In this document: positions 6,779 to 15,877 of the stretch, one piece after another
Position numbering within the stretch: position 1 is the stretch's first letter
Layout of the letters: each line of letters begins with the position of its first letter
Source: Streptomyces sp. TBY4
GTDB taxonomy: Bacteria > Actinomycetota > Actinomycetes > Streptomycetales > Streptomycetaceae
Direction of reading: 5' to 3'
Length of the DNA stretch: 64,000 nucleotides
Assembly (NCBI RefSeq): GCF_024213195.1
Contig: NZ_JANAVF010000017.1
Span: 62,001-126,000 of the forward strand
Position numbers and translations under genes: made by a program
The notes under the pieces: generated by a model
The model's input: the letters and a program-made list of their open reading frames with translations, nothing else
What the model was told of the DNA's origin: nothing
Database searches by the model: none

Positions 6779-9436
6779 GTGAACAAGGGGTACGCAGCAT
6801 TCTGCGACGCGGACCGATGGTTCTACGACGCACCGTACCGGCGGGCCGGCGAGAGCTATCCGATCGCCCTCGCCCCCGTCCCTCCTGGATGGAGCTCGCA
6901 CCGGAGCGGCGACTGGCTGGCGCTGCGTCCCCATGACGCCGAACTGCCCGCGCAGGGCTGGAAGATCCACGTCTCGGCCACGCTCGACAACGCCGAGTCG
7001 CTGCTGACGACGGTGTACGAGTACTGCACGGCACGACGCATCGCCTTCAAGTTCGTACCGAGCCGCTACCTGCTGCACCTGCGCAACGCCAAGTACGCCG
7101 ACCGCGCCGCGAGCGGGAAGTTCATCACCGTGTACCCCGCGGACGAAGGGCAGTGCCGCCGCATCGCGGAGGACCTCGACGCCGCGCTGGAGGGGGCGGC
7201 CGGCCCGTACATCCTCAGTGATCTGCGCTGGGGCGCAGGACCGGTCCACCTGCGCTACGGCAGCTTCACCCTGCGCCACTGCTACGGCGAGCACGGCGAG
7301 CTGGTCCCGGCGATCGAGACCCCCGAAGGGCGACTCGTACCGGACCGCCGCGGACCGGTCTTCCAGCCGCCCGAGTGGCTCGAACTGCCCGGATTCCTGA
7401 AGCCGCACCTCGAAGCGCGCTCCGCGCTCACCCTGGCCGGGGTTCCCTTCACCGTGGAGCGGGCACTGCACTTCTCCAACGGCGGCGGTGTGTACGTCGG
7501 CAAGGACACCCGCACCGGAGGGACCGTGGTCCTCAAGGAGGCCCGGCCGTACGCGGGCCTCGCCGCCGACGGAGCCGATGCCGTGACCCGGCTGCACCGC
7601 GAACGGGCTGCGCTGGAGCGGCTGGAGGGCCTGGACTGCGTCCCGTCGGTCCTCGGCACGTTCACGGTCGGCGACCACCACTTCCTGGTGCTGGAGCACC
7701 TCGCGGGCAAACCGCTCAACACGTACTTCGCCCGCCGCCACCCGCTGATCGAGGCGGACCCCGAGCCTGCGGAGCTCGCCGCGTACACCGAGTGGGCCCT
7801 CACCATCCACCGGAAGGTGACGGAGGCCCTCGACGCCGTGCACGACCGCGGCGTGGTCTTCAACGACCTCCACCTCTTCAACATCATGGTGGCCGAGGAC
7901 GGGGCGGGCGAACCCGCCGTCTCCCTACTGGACTTCGAGGCGGCCGCGCACGTCGACGAGGGACTGCGGCAGACCGTGGCCAACCCCGCCTTCGTCGCCC
8001 CGGCCGAGCGGCGCGGGTTCTCCGTCGACCGCTACGCCCTCGCCTGCCTCCGGCTCGCGCTCTTCCTCCCCTTGACCAGCCTGCTCGTCCTCGACCGGGC
8101 CAAGGCCGCACATCTGGCCGCCGTGGTCGCCGAACAGTTCCCCGTACCGCGGCAGTTCCTCGACGAGGCCGTCGAGGAGATCCTCTCCGACGCTCCGCAA
8201 GGCGCTCCGCAGGGCGCACAGGGTGGCCGTCGGCCCGCACCGGCCGTACCGTACCTGCCGGTCGAGCCGCGGGACTGGCCCGCCGCCCGTGCTTCGATGA
8301 GCGCGGCGATCCGTGCGAGCGCGACCCCGGACCGCGAGGACCGCCTCGTCCCGGGCGACATCGCCCAGTTCGCCAACCCGGGTGGAGGCACCTGCTTCGG
8401 CCACGGGATCGCCGGCGTGCTCCACGCCCTCGCCGAGACGGGTGCCGGCCCTTGGCCCGAGGCCGAGGAATGGCTCCTCGACCGGACCCGGGAGCCGCTC
8501 TCCGGCACCCCGCTCGGCTTCTACGACGGCCTGGCCGGCACGGCCTGGACCCTGCACCGGCTCGGGCACCACGACCGGGCCCTCGCCCTCGCCGACCAGC
8601 TGCTGCACCAGCCCTGGGAGAGCGCGGGCCCCGACCTGCACGGCGGCCTCGCCGGCATCGGCCTCGCCCTGGACGCCCTCGCCGCGGCGACCGGAGAGAG
8701 CGAACTGCGCACCGCGGCCCTGCGCTGCGCCGAGCTGATCGCCCGGCCCGGACACCGCCCGGCCCGCGCGGGACTGCTGTACGGCAACTCCGGCCCCGCC
8801 CTGTTCCTCGTACGACTGTACGAGCGCACCGGTGACAAGGAACTGCTGGTCCAGGCCGCCCAGGCGCTCCACCGCGACCTCGACCGCTGCGTCACCAGCG
8901 CGTTCGGCACCCTCCAGGTGAACGAGGGATGGCGCACGATGCCGTACCTCGGCGAGGGCAGCGTCGGCATCGGCATGGTGCTCGACGACTGGCTGGAGCA
9001 CGGCCCGGACGAGCGCTTCGAGCAGGCCCGGCGTGAGATCGTACGGGCGGCCCAGGCGACCTTCTACGCCCAGCCCGGGCTGATGCGCGGCGCCGCCGGG
9101 ATGATCCTCCACCTGGCCCGGACCACCACACCCGGCCCGGGCACCGGACCCGCGGCCGTCGCCCGCCAGATCGACGCACTGGCCCGGCACGCCGTGCCCT
9201 ACCAGGGGCATCTGGCCTTCCCCGGCGAGCAGATGATGCGCCTGTCCATGGACCTCTCCACGGGCACGGCCGGCGCTCTCCTCGCCCTCGGCAGCGCCGC
9301 GCCCGGCGGGCGCGCGCACCTGCCGTTCCTCCCGCCGCTCCGCGAACGCGCGGCGGCCCCAGAGCCGGTCCCGTCCGGGCCCGTGACCCATCGCACCACC
9401 CGAGAGAAGAAGAGGAACCGACATGACCCTTCTTGA
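6779..9436 (+). CDS. ramC: Class III lanthipeptide synthetase LanKC (RamC/AmfT-like)
   Basis: An 885-aa trifunctional cytoplasmic enzyme that phosphorylates Ser/Thr in the precursor, eliminates phosphate to dehydro-residues and cyclises with Cys. The N-terminal lyase domain spans about 1-215. The kinase domain spans about 225-500, with VVLKEA (Lys near 251), VVFNDLHLFNIM near 358 and LLDFEAA near 383, the last replacing DFG. A LanC-like cyclase occupies about 535-870, with GNSGPAL in place of the usual zinc-ligand segment, as is normal for class III. GTG 6779 was chosen: it follows GAGGGAG and gives VNKGYAAFCDADRWFYDAP, the classic RamC start. The gene overlaps ramS by 14 bp. Confidence 0.95.
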   Translation: MNKGYAAFCDADRWFYDAPYRRAGESYPIALAPVPPGWSSHRSGDWLALRPHDAELPAQGWKIHVSATLDNAESLLTTVYEYCTARRIAFKFVPSRYLLHLRNAKYADRAASGKFITVYPADEGQCRRIAEDLDAALEGAAGPYILSDLRWGAGPVHLRYGSFTLRHCYGEHGELVPAIETPEGRLVPDRRGPVFQPPEWLELPGFLKPHLEARSALTLAGVPFTVERALHFSNGGGVYVGKDTRTGGTVVLKEARPYAGLAADGADAVTRLHRERAALERLEGLDCVPSVLGTFTVGDHHFLVLEHLAGKPLNTYFARRHPLIEADPEPAELAAYTEWALTIHRKVTEALDAVHDRGVVFNDLHLFNIMVAEDGAGEPAVSLLDFEAAAHVDEGLRQTVANPAFVAPAERRGFSVDRYALACLRLALFLPLTSLLVLDRAKAAHLAAVVAEQFPVPRQFLDEAVEEILSDAPQGAPQGAQGGRRPAPAVPYLPVEPRDWPAARASMSAAIRASATPDREDRLVPGDIAQFANPGGGTCFGHGIAGVLHALAETGAGPWPEAEEWLLDRTREPLSGTPLGFYDGLAGTAWTLHRLGHHDRALALADQLLHQPWESAGPDLHGGLAGIGLALDALAAATGESELRTAALRCAELIARPGHRPARAGLLYGNSGPALFLVRLYERTGDKELLVQAAQALHRDLDRCVTSAFGTLQVNEGWRTMPYLGEGSVGIGMVLDDWLEHGPDERFEQARREIVRAAQATFYAQPGLMRGAAGMILHLARTTTPGPGTGPAAVARQIDALARHAVPYQGHLAFPGEQMMRLSMDLSTGTAGALLALGSAAPGGRAHLPFLPPLRERAAAPEPVPSGPVTHRTTREKKRNRHDPS

Positions 9437-9560
9437 CCTGCAGTCGATGGAGACCCCGAAGGAAGAGATCACCGAGATGCACGGCGGCGGCGGTGGCGGC
9501 AGCCGGGCCAGCCTGCTGCTCTGCGGCGACAGCAGCCTGAGCATCACGACCTGTAACTGA
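9423..9560 (+). CDS. ramS: SapB-type lanthipeptide precursor (RamS/AmfS)
   Basis: A 45-aa precursor peptide. The leader starts MTLLDLQSMETPKEEITEM, containing the LxxL/LDLQ-type recognition helix of class III leaders. A six-glycine run follows. The core is SRASLLLCGDSSLSITTCN. As recalled, the SapB core of Streptomyces coelicolor RamS is the same from GSRAS onward. The two S-x-x-S-x(n)-C units give the two lanthionine rings of the SapB surfactant, which helps aerial hyphae break surface tension. Ribosome binding site AGAGGAA sits seven bases upstream of ATG 9423, inside the end of ramC. Confidence 0.95.
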   Translation: MTLLDLQSMETPKEEITEMHGGGGGGSRASLLLCGDSSLSITTCN

Positions 9561-9572
9561 CCAGGTCACTCC

Positions 9573-9600
9573 GGGCCCGGGCGGTGCACCGCCCGGGCCC
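9573..9600 (+). terminator. 28-bp perfect palindrome between ramS and the exporter genes
   Basis: GGGCCCGGGCGGTG (9573-9586) is followed directly by its exact reverse complement (9587-9600). With no U-tract it probably acts as a partial terminator or 3'-stabilising hairpin. That would raise the amount of precursor and synthetase message relative to the exporters. It lies 12 bp after the ramS stop and 27 bp before ramA. Confidence 0.7.
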
Positions 9601-9627
9601 GCACCACCTTCTTGGAGGCGTCCGACG

Positions 9628-11400
9628 ATGAGCCCACCCGACGCGGCGGCCGGCCCGGACAGGGCGCCCGCCGAGGTGCGCGACGCCGACAGGGCACTGG
9701 TGGCGGCGGCCCGGCACAGCGCCGGTCGTACCGCCGCCGTCCTCGGATGCGCGGTGGCGGCCGCCGCGGCGGCGCTCGCCGAACCGGCGGTCCTGGGCCA
9801 CACCCTCGACCTGCTGCTCCGCCGGGACCCCTCGGGCCCCGTCTGGATCCTGCTGTGCGCCGCGGTCATCGCCGCCGAGGTGGCGCTGGACGCCGCAGCC
9901 GCGGCCCTGACCGGCTCGGTGGACGGCCGCTCCACCGCCTGGCTGCGCAGGCTCGGCACCGTCCGGCTGCTGGGGACGGCCCCGCACCACGCGGCCCGCC
10001 ACGCACCTGGAGACACGGCCGCGCGGCTGACCGCGCACGCCACCGAGGCGGGCAAGGTCCCGGCCGCGGTCGCCCACGCCGTCGCCTCGCTGCTGCCGCC
10101 GATCGGCGCGGTGGCGGCGCTCTTCCTCATCGACGTGTGGACCGCGCTCGTCTTCCTCGCGGGCGTTCCGCTGCTCGTGCTCCTGCTGAGGACCTTCGCC
10201 CGCTCCACCCTCACCAGCGTCGCCCGCTACCAGCAGGTGCAGCTCGCGACCGCCGGCCTGCTCGTGGAGGCGCTGGCCGGGGCGCGCACGATCGCCGCCG
10301 CGGGCACCGCGGAACGCGAACGCGCCCGGATCCTCGCACGGCTGCCCGAGCTCGCCGCCGAGGGCAGGCGGATGTGGCGGGCCTACGGGAGTACGACGGC
10401 CCGGTCCGCGGCCCTCATGCCGATGCTCCTGTACGCGGTCCTCGCGGTCGGGGGCATCCGGCTGGCGGCCGGGGCCATCGGGGTCGGCGAACTGCTCGCC
10501 GCCATGCGGTACGCGGGACTCGCGGCCGGTGTCGGCGGGGTGACCGGCGCACTGGCGGCCGTCGTCCGCGGCCGTGCGGCCGTCCGGCGGACCGCCGCAC
10601 TCCTGGACCTGCCGGCCTTCGAGCACGGCTGGGCGGAACTGCCGGAAGGCGGCGCGGGCACCCTGGAACTGCGCGGTGTCCGGGTCGTGCGCGACGGCGC
10701 GGTGGTCCTGCACGACATCGACCTGGTGATCCCCGGCGGCACCACGGTGGCCGTGGTGGGCAGGTCCGGCTCCGGCAAGACGCTGCTCGCCGCCGTGGCC
10801 GGCCGGCTCACCGACCCGGACGCGGGCCAGGTGCTGCTGGACGGCGTACCCCTGCGGGAGCTGACCGCCGAAGCGCTCCGCCGAGAGGTGGGCCACGCCT
10901 TCGACCGCCCCGCGCTGTTCGGGGACACGGTCGGCGACGCCATCGGCTTCGGAGCGGGTCCCGACCCCGGCCGTGGAGCCGTCCGGGCCGGGGCGCGCGC
11001 CGCGGGCGCCGATGCGTTCGTACGGCGCCTGCCCCACGGGTACGGCACGCACCTCGCCGATGCCCCGATGTCCGGTGGTGAGGTCCAACGCCTGGGGCTG
11101 GCGCGGGCGTTCTGTCACGCGGGCCGGCTCCTCGTACTGGACGACGCCACCTCCAGCCTCGACACCGTCACGGCCCGCGAGGTCGAGAGGGCACTCGCGC
11201 ACGAGGTCCGGCCCGGCACCCGGATCGTGGTGGCGCACCGCCTGTCCTCGGCCCTCCGCGCCGACCTCGTCGTATGGCTCGAGGACGGCCGGGTGCGGGC
11301 GGCAGGCCTCCACGAGGAGCTGTGGGAGCACGACCCCGACTACCGGGCCGTCTTCGCCGCCGGGACGGGGACGAGGACGAGGACGGAGGTCGCAACATGA
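9628..11400 (+). CDS. ramA: ABC exporter, fused membrane and ATPase domains (RamA-like)
   Basis: A 590-aa half-transporter with an N-terminal six-span membrane domain (about 30-320) and a C-terminal ATPase. Walker A is GRSGSGKT near residue 378. The signature is MSGGEVQRLGLARAF and Walker B is LLVLDDATSSLD, followed by the H-loop IVVAHRLSS. The start follows TTGGAGG. It overlaps the next exporter gene by ATGA. The two half-transporters probably form a heterodimer exporting the SapB-like peptide, as in ram/amf loci. No peptidase C39 domain is fused, so leader removal must use another protease. Confidence 0.92.
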   Translation: MSPPDAAAGPDRAPAEVRDADRALVAAARHSAGRTAAVLGCAVAAAAAALAEPAVLGHTLDLLLRRDPSGPVWILLCAAVIAAEVALDAAAAALTGSVDGRSTAWLRRLGTVRLLGTAPHHAARHAPGDTAARLTAHATEAGKVPAAVAHAVASLLPPIGAVAALFLIDVWTALVFLAGVPLLVLLLRTFARSTLTSVARYQQVQLATAGLLVEALAGARTIAAAGTAERERARILARLPELAAEGRRMWRAYGSTTARSAALMPMLLYAVLAVGGIRLAAGAIGVGELLAAMRYAGLAAGVGGVTGALAAVVRGRAAVRRTAALLDLPAFEHGWAELPEGGAGTLELRGVRVVRDGAVVLHDIDLVIPGGTTVAVVGRSGSGKTLLAAVAGRLTDPDAGQVLLDGVPLRELTAEALRREVGHAFDRPALFGDTVGDAIGFGAGPDPGRGAVRAGARAAGADAFVRRLPHGYGTHLADAPMSGGEVQRLGLARAFCHAGRLLVLDDATSSLDTVTAREVERALAHEVRPGTRIVVAHRLSSALRADLVVWLEDGRVRAAGLHEELWEHDPDYRAVFAAGTGTRTRTEVAT

Positions 11401-13181
11401 CCGAGGGGGAGACCTGGCGCCGGGTGGCGCCCGAGGGCCGCCGGTTCCTGCGCAGCCACGAGCGCGCCCTGGCGAGGCTGGCGGGATGGTCCCTCCTCGA
11501 ATCGGCGCAGACCTTCCTCGGCGGCTACGGAGTGGCCCGCGCCCTCGACGACGGCTTCCTCGCCGGCCGCACCGGCACCGGCCTCGCCTGGCTGGCCGCG
11601 GCGGGAGCCGGTGCACTGATCGGCGGGTTCGCGCTGCGCGGCGTGTTCGCCGGACTCGCGGACCTCGTGGAACCGCTGCGGGACGGCCTGGTGCGGCGGG
11701 CGGTACGGCAGGCGCTGGACCGCGCGGTGGCCGACCCTGCGCGCGCACCCGACGCGGGCGCGGTGTCCCGGCTGACCCAGCAGACGGAAATGGCCCGGGA
11801 CTCCTTCGCCGGGCTGGTACTGACGGTCCGTTCCTTCGTCTTCACCGCCGTGGGCGCCTTCGCGGGCATGGCGGCCCTGGCTCCGGTACTGCTCCTCGTC
11901 GTGCTGCCGCCCCTGCTGCTGGGCGTGGCGGCCTTCCTGGCCACGCTCCGTCCCATGGCCTCCGTACAGCGCCGGTCCCTGGACACCGACGAGGCGCTGG
12001 CCGACCGGCTGGGCGCGCTGGGGGAGGGGCTGCGGGACATCGTGGCCTGCGGTGGGCAAACGGAGGCGCGAGCCCGCGTGGAGCCGCTGATCGCTGCCCA
12101 GGAGCGGCTGGCGCGCACCCTCGCGCGCTGGGCCGCCCTGCGCACCCTGGCGCTCGGCGCGGCCGGCCGGCTACCGGTGATCGCGCTGCTCGCCGCGACG
12201 CCCTGGCTGCTCGGGCAGGGGGTCACCACCGGGGCGCTGGCCGGCGGCCTCACCTACGTGGTGCAGGCGCTGCTGCCCGCCCTCAACACCCTGATGACCG
12301 CGCTGGGTTCGGCCGGCACCCGGCTGCTGGTGGTCCTCGAGCGCTTCTGTGAACCTCCGCCGGAGCCCCCCGACGCCCGCCGCACGGGCGGGGCCGCGGA
12401 GCCGGGGGAGCCGGTGGAACCGGTAGGACCGGGGGAGCCCGACCCGGCGGCCGAGTTCCGGGGCGTCACCTTCGCCTACGGCCCTGCGGCGGCACCCGTG
12501 CTCGACGGCCTAGACCTGGAGGTGCGGGTGGGGGAGCACCTCGCGGTGGTCGGGCCGAGCGGCATCGGCAAGTCCACGCTCACCGCCCTGCTGGCAGGAA
12601 TGCTGCCACCCGGAGCGGGGACGGTCCTCGTCGCCGGCGCCACCGCCCTCCGGGAGCCGGGGGCCACGGGCCCGGACTCGCGGCGGACCCTGCTGCCGCA
12701 GCAGGCCTACGTGTTCACCGGTACCGTGCGGGAGAACCTGACTCACCTGTCCTCGGGCCCGGACGGATCGGTGCCCCAGGACGCCGAACTGCTGCGCGTC
12801 GTAGGCTCCCTGGGGCTCGAGGGCCTCGTCGAGCGGCTGGGCGGCCTGGACGGCGAGGTGTCCCCCCGGGTGCTGTCCCGGGGAGAGTGCCAGCACGTCG
12901 CGCTCGCCGCCGCCTACCTCTCCCCGGCTCCGCTGCTGCTGCTCGACGAGGCCACCTGTCACTTGGATCCGCGGACGGAGGAGCGCGCCGAGCGCGCCCT
13001 CGCCGAGCGTCCGGGCACCCTGGTCGTCGTGGCCCACCGCGTCTCGTCCGCGGCCCGCGCCGACCGGGTCCTCGTCCTCGACGGGACCCGAGCCGTGTGC
13101 GGGACGCATGCGGAACTCCCGGAGCTCTCGCCGCTCTACCGAGATCTGGTGGGCGGCTGGCACGGGACCGCGGAGGCATGA
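11397..13181 (+). CDS. ramB: ABC exporter, fused membrane and ATPase domains (RamB-like)
   Basis: A 594-aa half-transporter starting at ATG 11397, which overlaps the upstream stop. Membrane spans fill about 20-320. Between membrane and ATPase domains there is a Pro/Glu/Gly-rich linker (about 325-350). The ATPase has Walker A GPSGIGKS and Walker B LLLLDEATCHLD. The ABC signature is degenerate, LSRGECQH rather than LSGGQ. One degenerate site is common in heterodimeric exporters, where only one ATP site is fully active. The H-loop reads VVVAHRVSS. It converges on ramR. Confidence 0.92.
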   Translation: MTEGETWRRVAPEGRRFLRSHERALARLAGWSLLESAQTFLGGYGVARALDDGFLAGRTGTGLAWLAAAGAGALIGGFALRGVFAGLADLVEPLRDGLVRRAVRQALDRAVADPARAPDAGAVSRLTQQTEMARDSFAGLVLTVRSFVFTAVGAFAGMAALAPVLLLVVLPPLLLGVAAFLATLRPMASVQRRSLDTDEALADRLGALGEGLRDIVACGGQTEARARVEPLIAAQERLARTLARWAALRTLALGAAGRLPVIALLAATPWLLGQGVTTGALAGGLTYVVQALLPALNTLMTALGSAGTRLLVVLERFCEPPPEPPDARRTGGAAEPGEPVEPVGPGEPDPAAEFRGVTFAYGPAAAPVLDGLDLEVRVGEHLAVVGPSGIGKSTLTALLAGMLPPGAGTVLVAGATALREPGATGPDSRRTLLPQQAYVFTGTVRENLTHLSSGPDGSVPQDAELLRVVGSLGLEGLVERLGGLDGEVSPRVLSRGECQHVALAAAYLSPAPLLLLDEATCHLDPRTEERAERALAERPGTLVVVAHRVSSAARADRVLVLDGTRAVCGTHAELPELSPLYRDLVGGWHGTAEA

Positions 13182-13206
13182 CGCCGAACGACGCGACCGC
13201 CGCTGA

Positions 13207-13815
13207 TCACACCCAGCCCGCCCCCTGGGATATCCGGATCGCGTCGATGAGGTTGCGCCCACCGGTCTTCCGGGTCGCCGCGGCGATGTAGTTGCGTACC
13301 GTTCCGCTCGCCAGGTGCAGCGTACGCGCGATCTCTGCGATGGAGTCGCCCTCCGCGGCCCGGGCCAGCACACTGAGCTCGCGCGGGCTCAGCGGCACGG
13401 GATCGGCCTCCATGAAGGCGGAGGCCAGCGAGGCGTCGATGAACCGCTCCCCGGACGCGAGCTTGCGGACCGCCCGGACGAGCCGCCCCGGAGAGCCGTC
13501 CTTGTCGACGTAGCCGCGGGCCTCGGCCCCGAACGCGCGGTGCAGGGAACCGGGGGCGGCGGTCGACGCGAGGACCAGTACCGCGGACGACGACGCGAGG
13601 ACCTGACGGTCCGCGCGTCCTCCGTCCGCCAGTGCGGCCGTCGTCCCCGGACAGTCGAGGTCGACGACCGTGACGTCTGGTCGTAAGGATTCGGCCTGGC
13701 GCACCGCCGTGCGCCAGCCCGCCGACGTGACCTCGAAGGGGCCTTCCGATCTCAGCAGCGCGGCCAGTGCCGACCGGACCAGGCTGACACTGTGCAGGAC
13801 GAGGACCTTCGTCAT
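13207..13815 (-). CDS. ramR: LuxR/NarL-type response regulator (RamR/AmfR-like)
   Basis: A 202-aa regulator with receiver domain (1-120) and C-terminal HTH. The HTH shows LSPRELSVLARAAEGDSIAEIARTLHL followed by SGTVRNYIAAATRKTG. The presumed phosphoacceptor Asp is kept (PDVTVVDLDCPG). The acidic pair that normally follows beta-strand 1 is absent: the strand reads KVLVLHSVSLVR where most receivers have DD. Phosphorylation may therefore be weak or unused. ATG 13815 follows ACCGAGGAG. By position and by analogy to ram/amf loci it should activate the synthetase operon. No partner kinase is adjacent. Confidence 0.9.
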   Translation of the reverse strand: MTKVLVLHSVSLVRSALAALLRSEGPFEVTSAGWRTAVRQAESLRPDVTVVDLDCPGTTAALADGGRADRQVLASSSAVLVLASTAAPGSLHRAFGAEARGYVDKDGSPGRLVRAVRKLASGERFIDASLASAFMEADPVPLSPRELSVLARAAEGDSIAEIARTLHLASGTVRNYIAAATRKTGGRNLIDAIRISQGAGWV

Positions 13816-14012
13816 CGTGTGGTCTCCTCGGTAGACGAACCAACGGCACCACGCGGCTGCCCCCGTACGGTGGAGATGGAACGTCACCGCGGGGGGCGCG
13901 CGGGGGCGCGCGGGCAAGTTGGCCGAGACACCGCGGAATTCGGGCTTCCCTTAGGCGGGGAACCCCCTTGAAGACCGGTTCCCTCCCGCCCCGACCGTCG
14001 CCGGGGCCGGGG

Positions 14013-14831
14013 TCAGACCTTGCGCCGGCGGGCCATCACCCAGGAGAACAGCCCGAAGAGAACCAGCCCGACGGCGACCGCCACCAGCAGCCAAGGACCC
14101 GCCCCGGTACGGGTGAACGACCTCAGGGTGTCGTCGAGCCCCTTCGCCTGCGAGGCGTCGTGGCGCAGCGCCGCGTACACGACGAAGCCGCCGGCCGCGG
14201 TCCACACCGTCCCCCGGGCCAGCCCGCCGCTCACTCCGAGGAAGTCGACGGTCTTCCGCCACCGCGCCGAGGCCCCGCCCATGGCGAGGTGCTTGCGGAA
14301 GGTGCGCCGGGCCGCCTGCACCGCGATGACCACCCCCGCCACGGCGATCCCCAGCCCGGCGGCGCCCACCAGCCACTGGCCGGCGGGCAGTTGCAGGGCC
14401 GTGGCCGTCACATCGCGCGACTGCTCGTCCCCGGAGCGTCCGCCGCCCGCCGAGAAGCGGAGCACGGAGAAGGCCACGACGGCGTAGAACACGGATCTGC
14501 CCGCCGAGGACAGCCGCTTCACCGGCTTGTCCCCGCCGGGCCCCGCCGCCCCGAACACGGCTTCCGACAGGCGCCACAGCGCCATGCCCACGAGCCCGAC
14601 GCCCACGGCCCAGACGAGGAAGCCGCCGAAGGGCTTCCCGGAGAGTTCCTGGAGGGCGCCCTGCCGGTCGGCCTCCGCTCCGCCGCCACCCAGGGCGACG
14701 CGTACGGCCAGCATCCCGATCAGTACGTACAGCACCCCGCGCGCCACCAGGCCGCAGCGTGCCGTGACCTCCCGGCCCCGGCCGCCCCGGGAAGCGGTAC
14801 GGGCGCCCTCGCGCGCGAGCCCGGTTCCCAC
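14013..14831 (-). CDS. DUF1206 integral membrane protein
   Basis: A 272-aa protein with six predicted spans arranged as three repeats of a two-helix unit. Typical DUF1206 sequences include ARCGLVARGVLYVLIGMLAVR, AGRSVFYAVVAFSVLRF and GLARGTVWTAAGGFVVYAAL. The function of the family is unknown, though in actinobacteria it is often near stress genes. It starts with GTG 14831, six bases after the SRPBCC stop, so the two genes form one unit. Confidence 0.82.
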   Translation of the reverse strand: MGTGLAREGARTASRGGRGREVTARCGLVARGVLYVLIGMLAVRVALGGGGAEADRQGALQELSGKPFGGFLVWAVGVGLVGMALWRLSEAVFGAAGPGGDKPVKRLSSAGRSVFYAVVAFSVLRFSAGGGRSGDEQSRDVTATALQLPAGQWLVGAAGLGIAVAGVVIAVQAARRTFRKHLAMGGASARWRKTVDFLGVSGGLARGTVWTAAGGFVVYAALRHDASQAKGLDDTLRSFTRTGAGPWLLVAVAVGLVLFGLFSWVMARRRKV

Positions 14832-14837
14832 CGCGGG

Positions 14838-15287
14838 TCAGATCTCGCCGCGCCAGGCGCCCGTGGCGACCCCGCGCGATTCGATGAAGAGCTTGAACCG
14901 CGTCAGGTCACCCGCGACCTGACGCTTGACGAAGCCGAGCTTGTCCGCGGCCGCCTCGGCCAGACCGTCGGGCACCCAGCTCATGTGCAGGACGACCTTC
15001 GTGGTTCCCGCGTCGAGCGGCTGGAAGGTGACGAGCCCGGCCTGGCGGGGCTCCCCGTCGACCGTGATCCATGCGACGCGGCGGTCCGGGAGCTGCTCGG
15101 TGATCTGCGCGTCGAACTCGCGCTGCACTCCGTTCACGTTCGTCACCCAGTGGGTGAGCGTGTCCGTGCGCTGGACGATGCGCTCGACCCCCTCCATGAA
15201 GGCGGGGAACTCCTCGAACTGCGTCCACTGGTTGTAGGCCGTCCGTACGGGGACGTTGACCTCTACGTACTCCTCGACGTGCGACAT
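14838..15287 (-). CDS. SRPBCC/polyketide-cyclase-fold protein
   Basis: A 149-aa START/Bet v1-like (SRPBCC) protein beginning MSHVEEYVEVNVPVRTAYNQWTQF, the usual first strand and helix of the actinobacterial polyketide cyclase 2 group. The WDG-like conserved region reads AWITVDGEPRQAGLVTF. These proteins bind small hydrophobic ligands. No ligand is known here. I chose ATG 15287 with GGGG nine bases upstream. A GTG two codons earlier is the alternative. Confidence 0.8.
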   Translation of the reverse strand: MSHVEEYVEVNVPVRTAYNQWTQFEEFPAFMEGVERIVQRTDTLTHWVTNVNGVQREFDAQITEQLPDRRVAWITVDGEPRQAGLVTFQPLDAGTTKVVLHMSWVPDGLAEAAADKLGFVKRQVAGDLTRFKLFIESRGVATGAWRGEI

Positions 15288-15459
15288 GTGCACCTACCCC
15301 TTCCCTGTGATCGGCGGCCCGCACCCCGCGGTGCGGGACCTGCCGCCGGACATTCGCAGACGCGGCTACCCCCACCCGGGATCCCCATGCGCGGCCCGAG
15401 CGGCGCCGGCCGGCCGGTACGGTGCGCGTACGGACGAGGACCCAGGGCACACGAGGGCC

Positions 15460-15855
15460 ATGACCGTACTGAAGACAACCGTCCTCGTCCTCGACAGCGC
15501 CGAACCGGAGCCCCTGGCCCGGTTCTACGCCGAACTGCTCGGAGCCACGGCCGGCCCGGCCACCGGGGACGGGGACCTGTTCCTCGTCACCGGCAGCTCC
15601 GGAGCGGTCCTTGGGATCCGCCGCGACCCGAACCACGCACCCCCGAGCTGGCCCGCACCGCAGGACTCCCAACAGGCCCATCTGCGGATCCTGGTGTCAC
15701 CCGATTCCCTCGACGAGGCCGAACGCGAGGCCGTTGCTCTCGGAGCCCGGCCGGTGGCGGCCGAGGACGACGGCAGTCAGCTGGACCACCGCACGACGCT
15801 GCGCCGGTTCAGCGACCCGGCGGGCCACGCCTTCGTCCTCGCGGCCGATTCATGA
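15460..15855 (+). CDS. Glyoxalase/VOC-fold protein
   Basis: A 131-aa single-domain vicinal-oxygen-chelate protein. It has the N-terminal VLVLDSAEPEPLARFYAELLGA, AHLRILV in the middle and a C-terminal FSDPAGHAFVLA strand. The pattern is of the VOC family (glyoxalase, dioxygenase or resistance proteins). The usual metal ligands are only partly conserved, so the reaction is not assignable. The ATG follows ACGAGGG closely. It is divergent from the SRPBCC gene. Confidence 0.78.
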   Translation: MTVLKTTVLVLDSAEPEPLARFYAELLGATAGPATGDGDLFLVTGSSGAVLGIRRDPNHAPPSWPAPQDSQQAHLRILVSPDSLDEAEREAVALGARPVAAEDDGSQLDHRTTLRRFSDPAGHAFVLAADS

Positions 15856-15877
15856 CCCTCCGAGCCGTCGCCACGTG

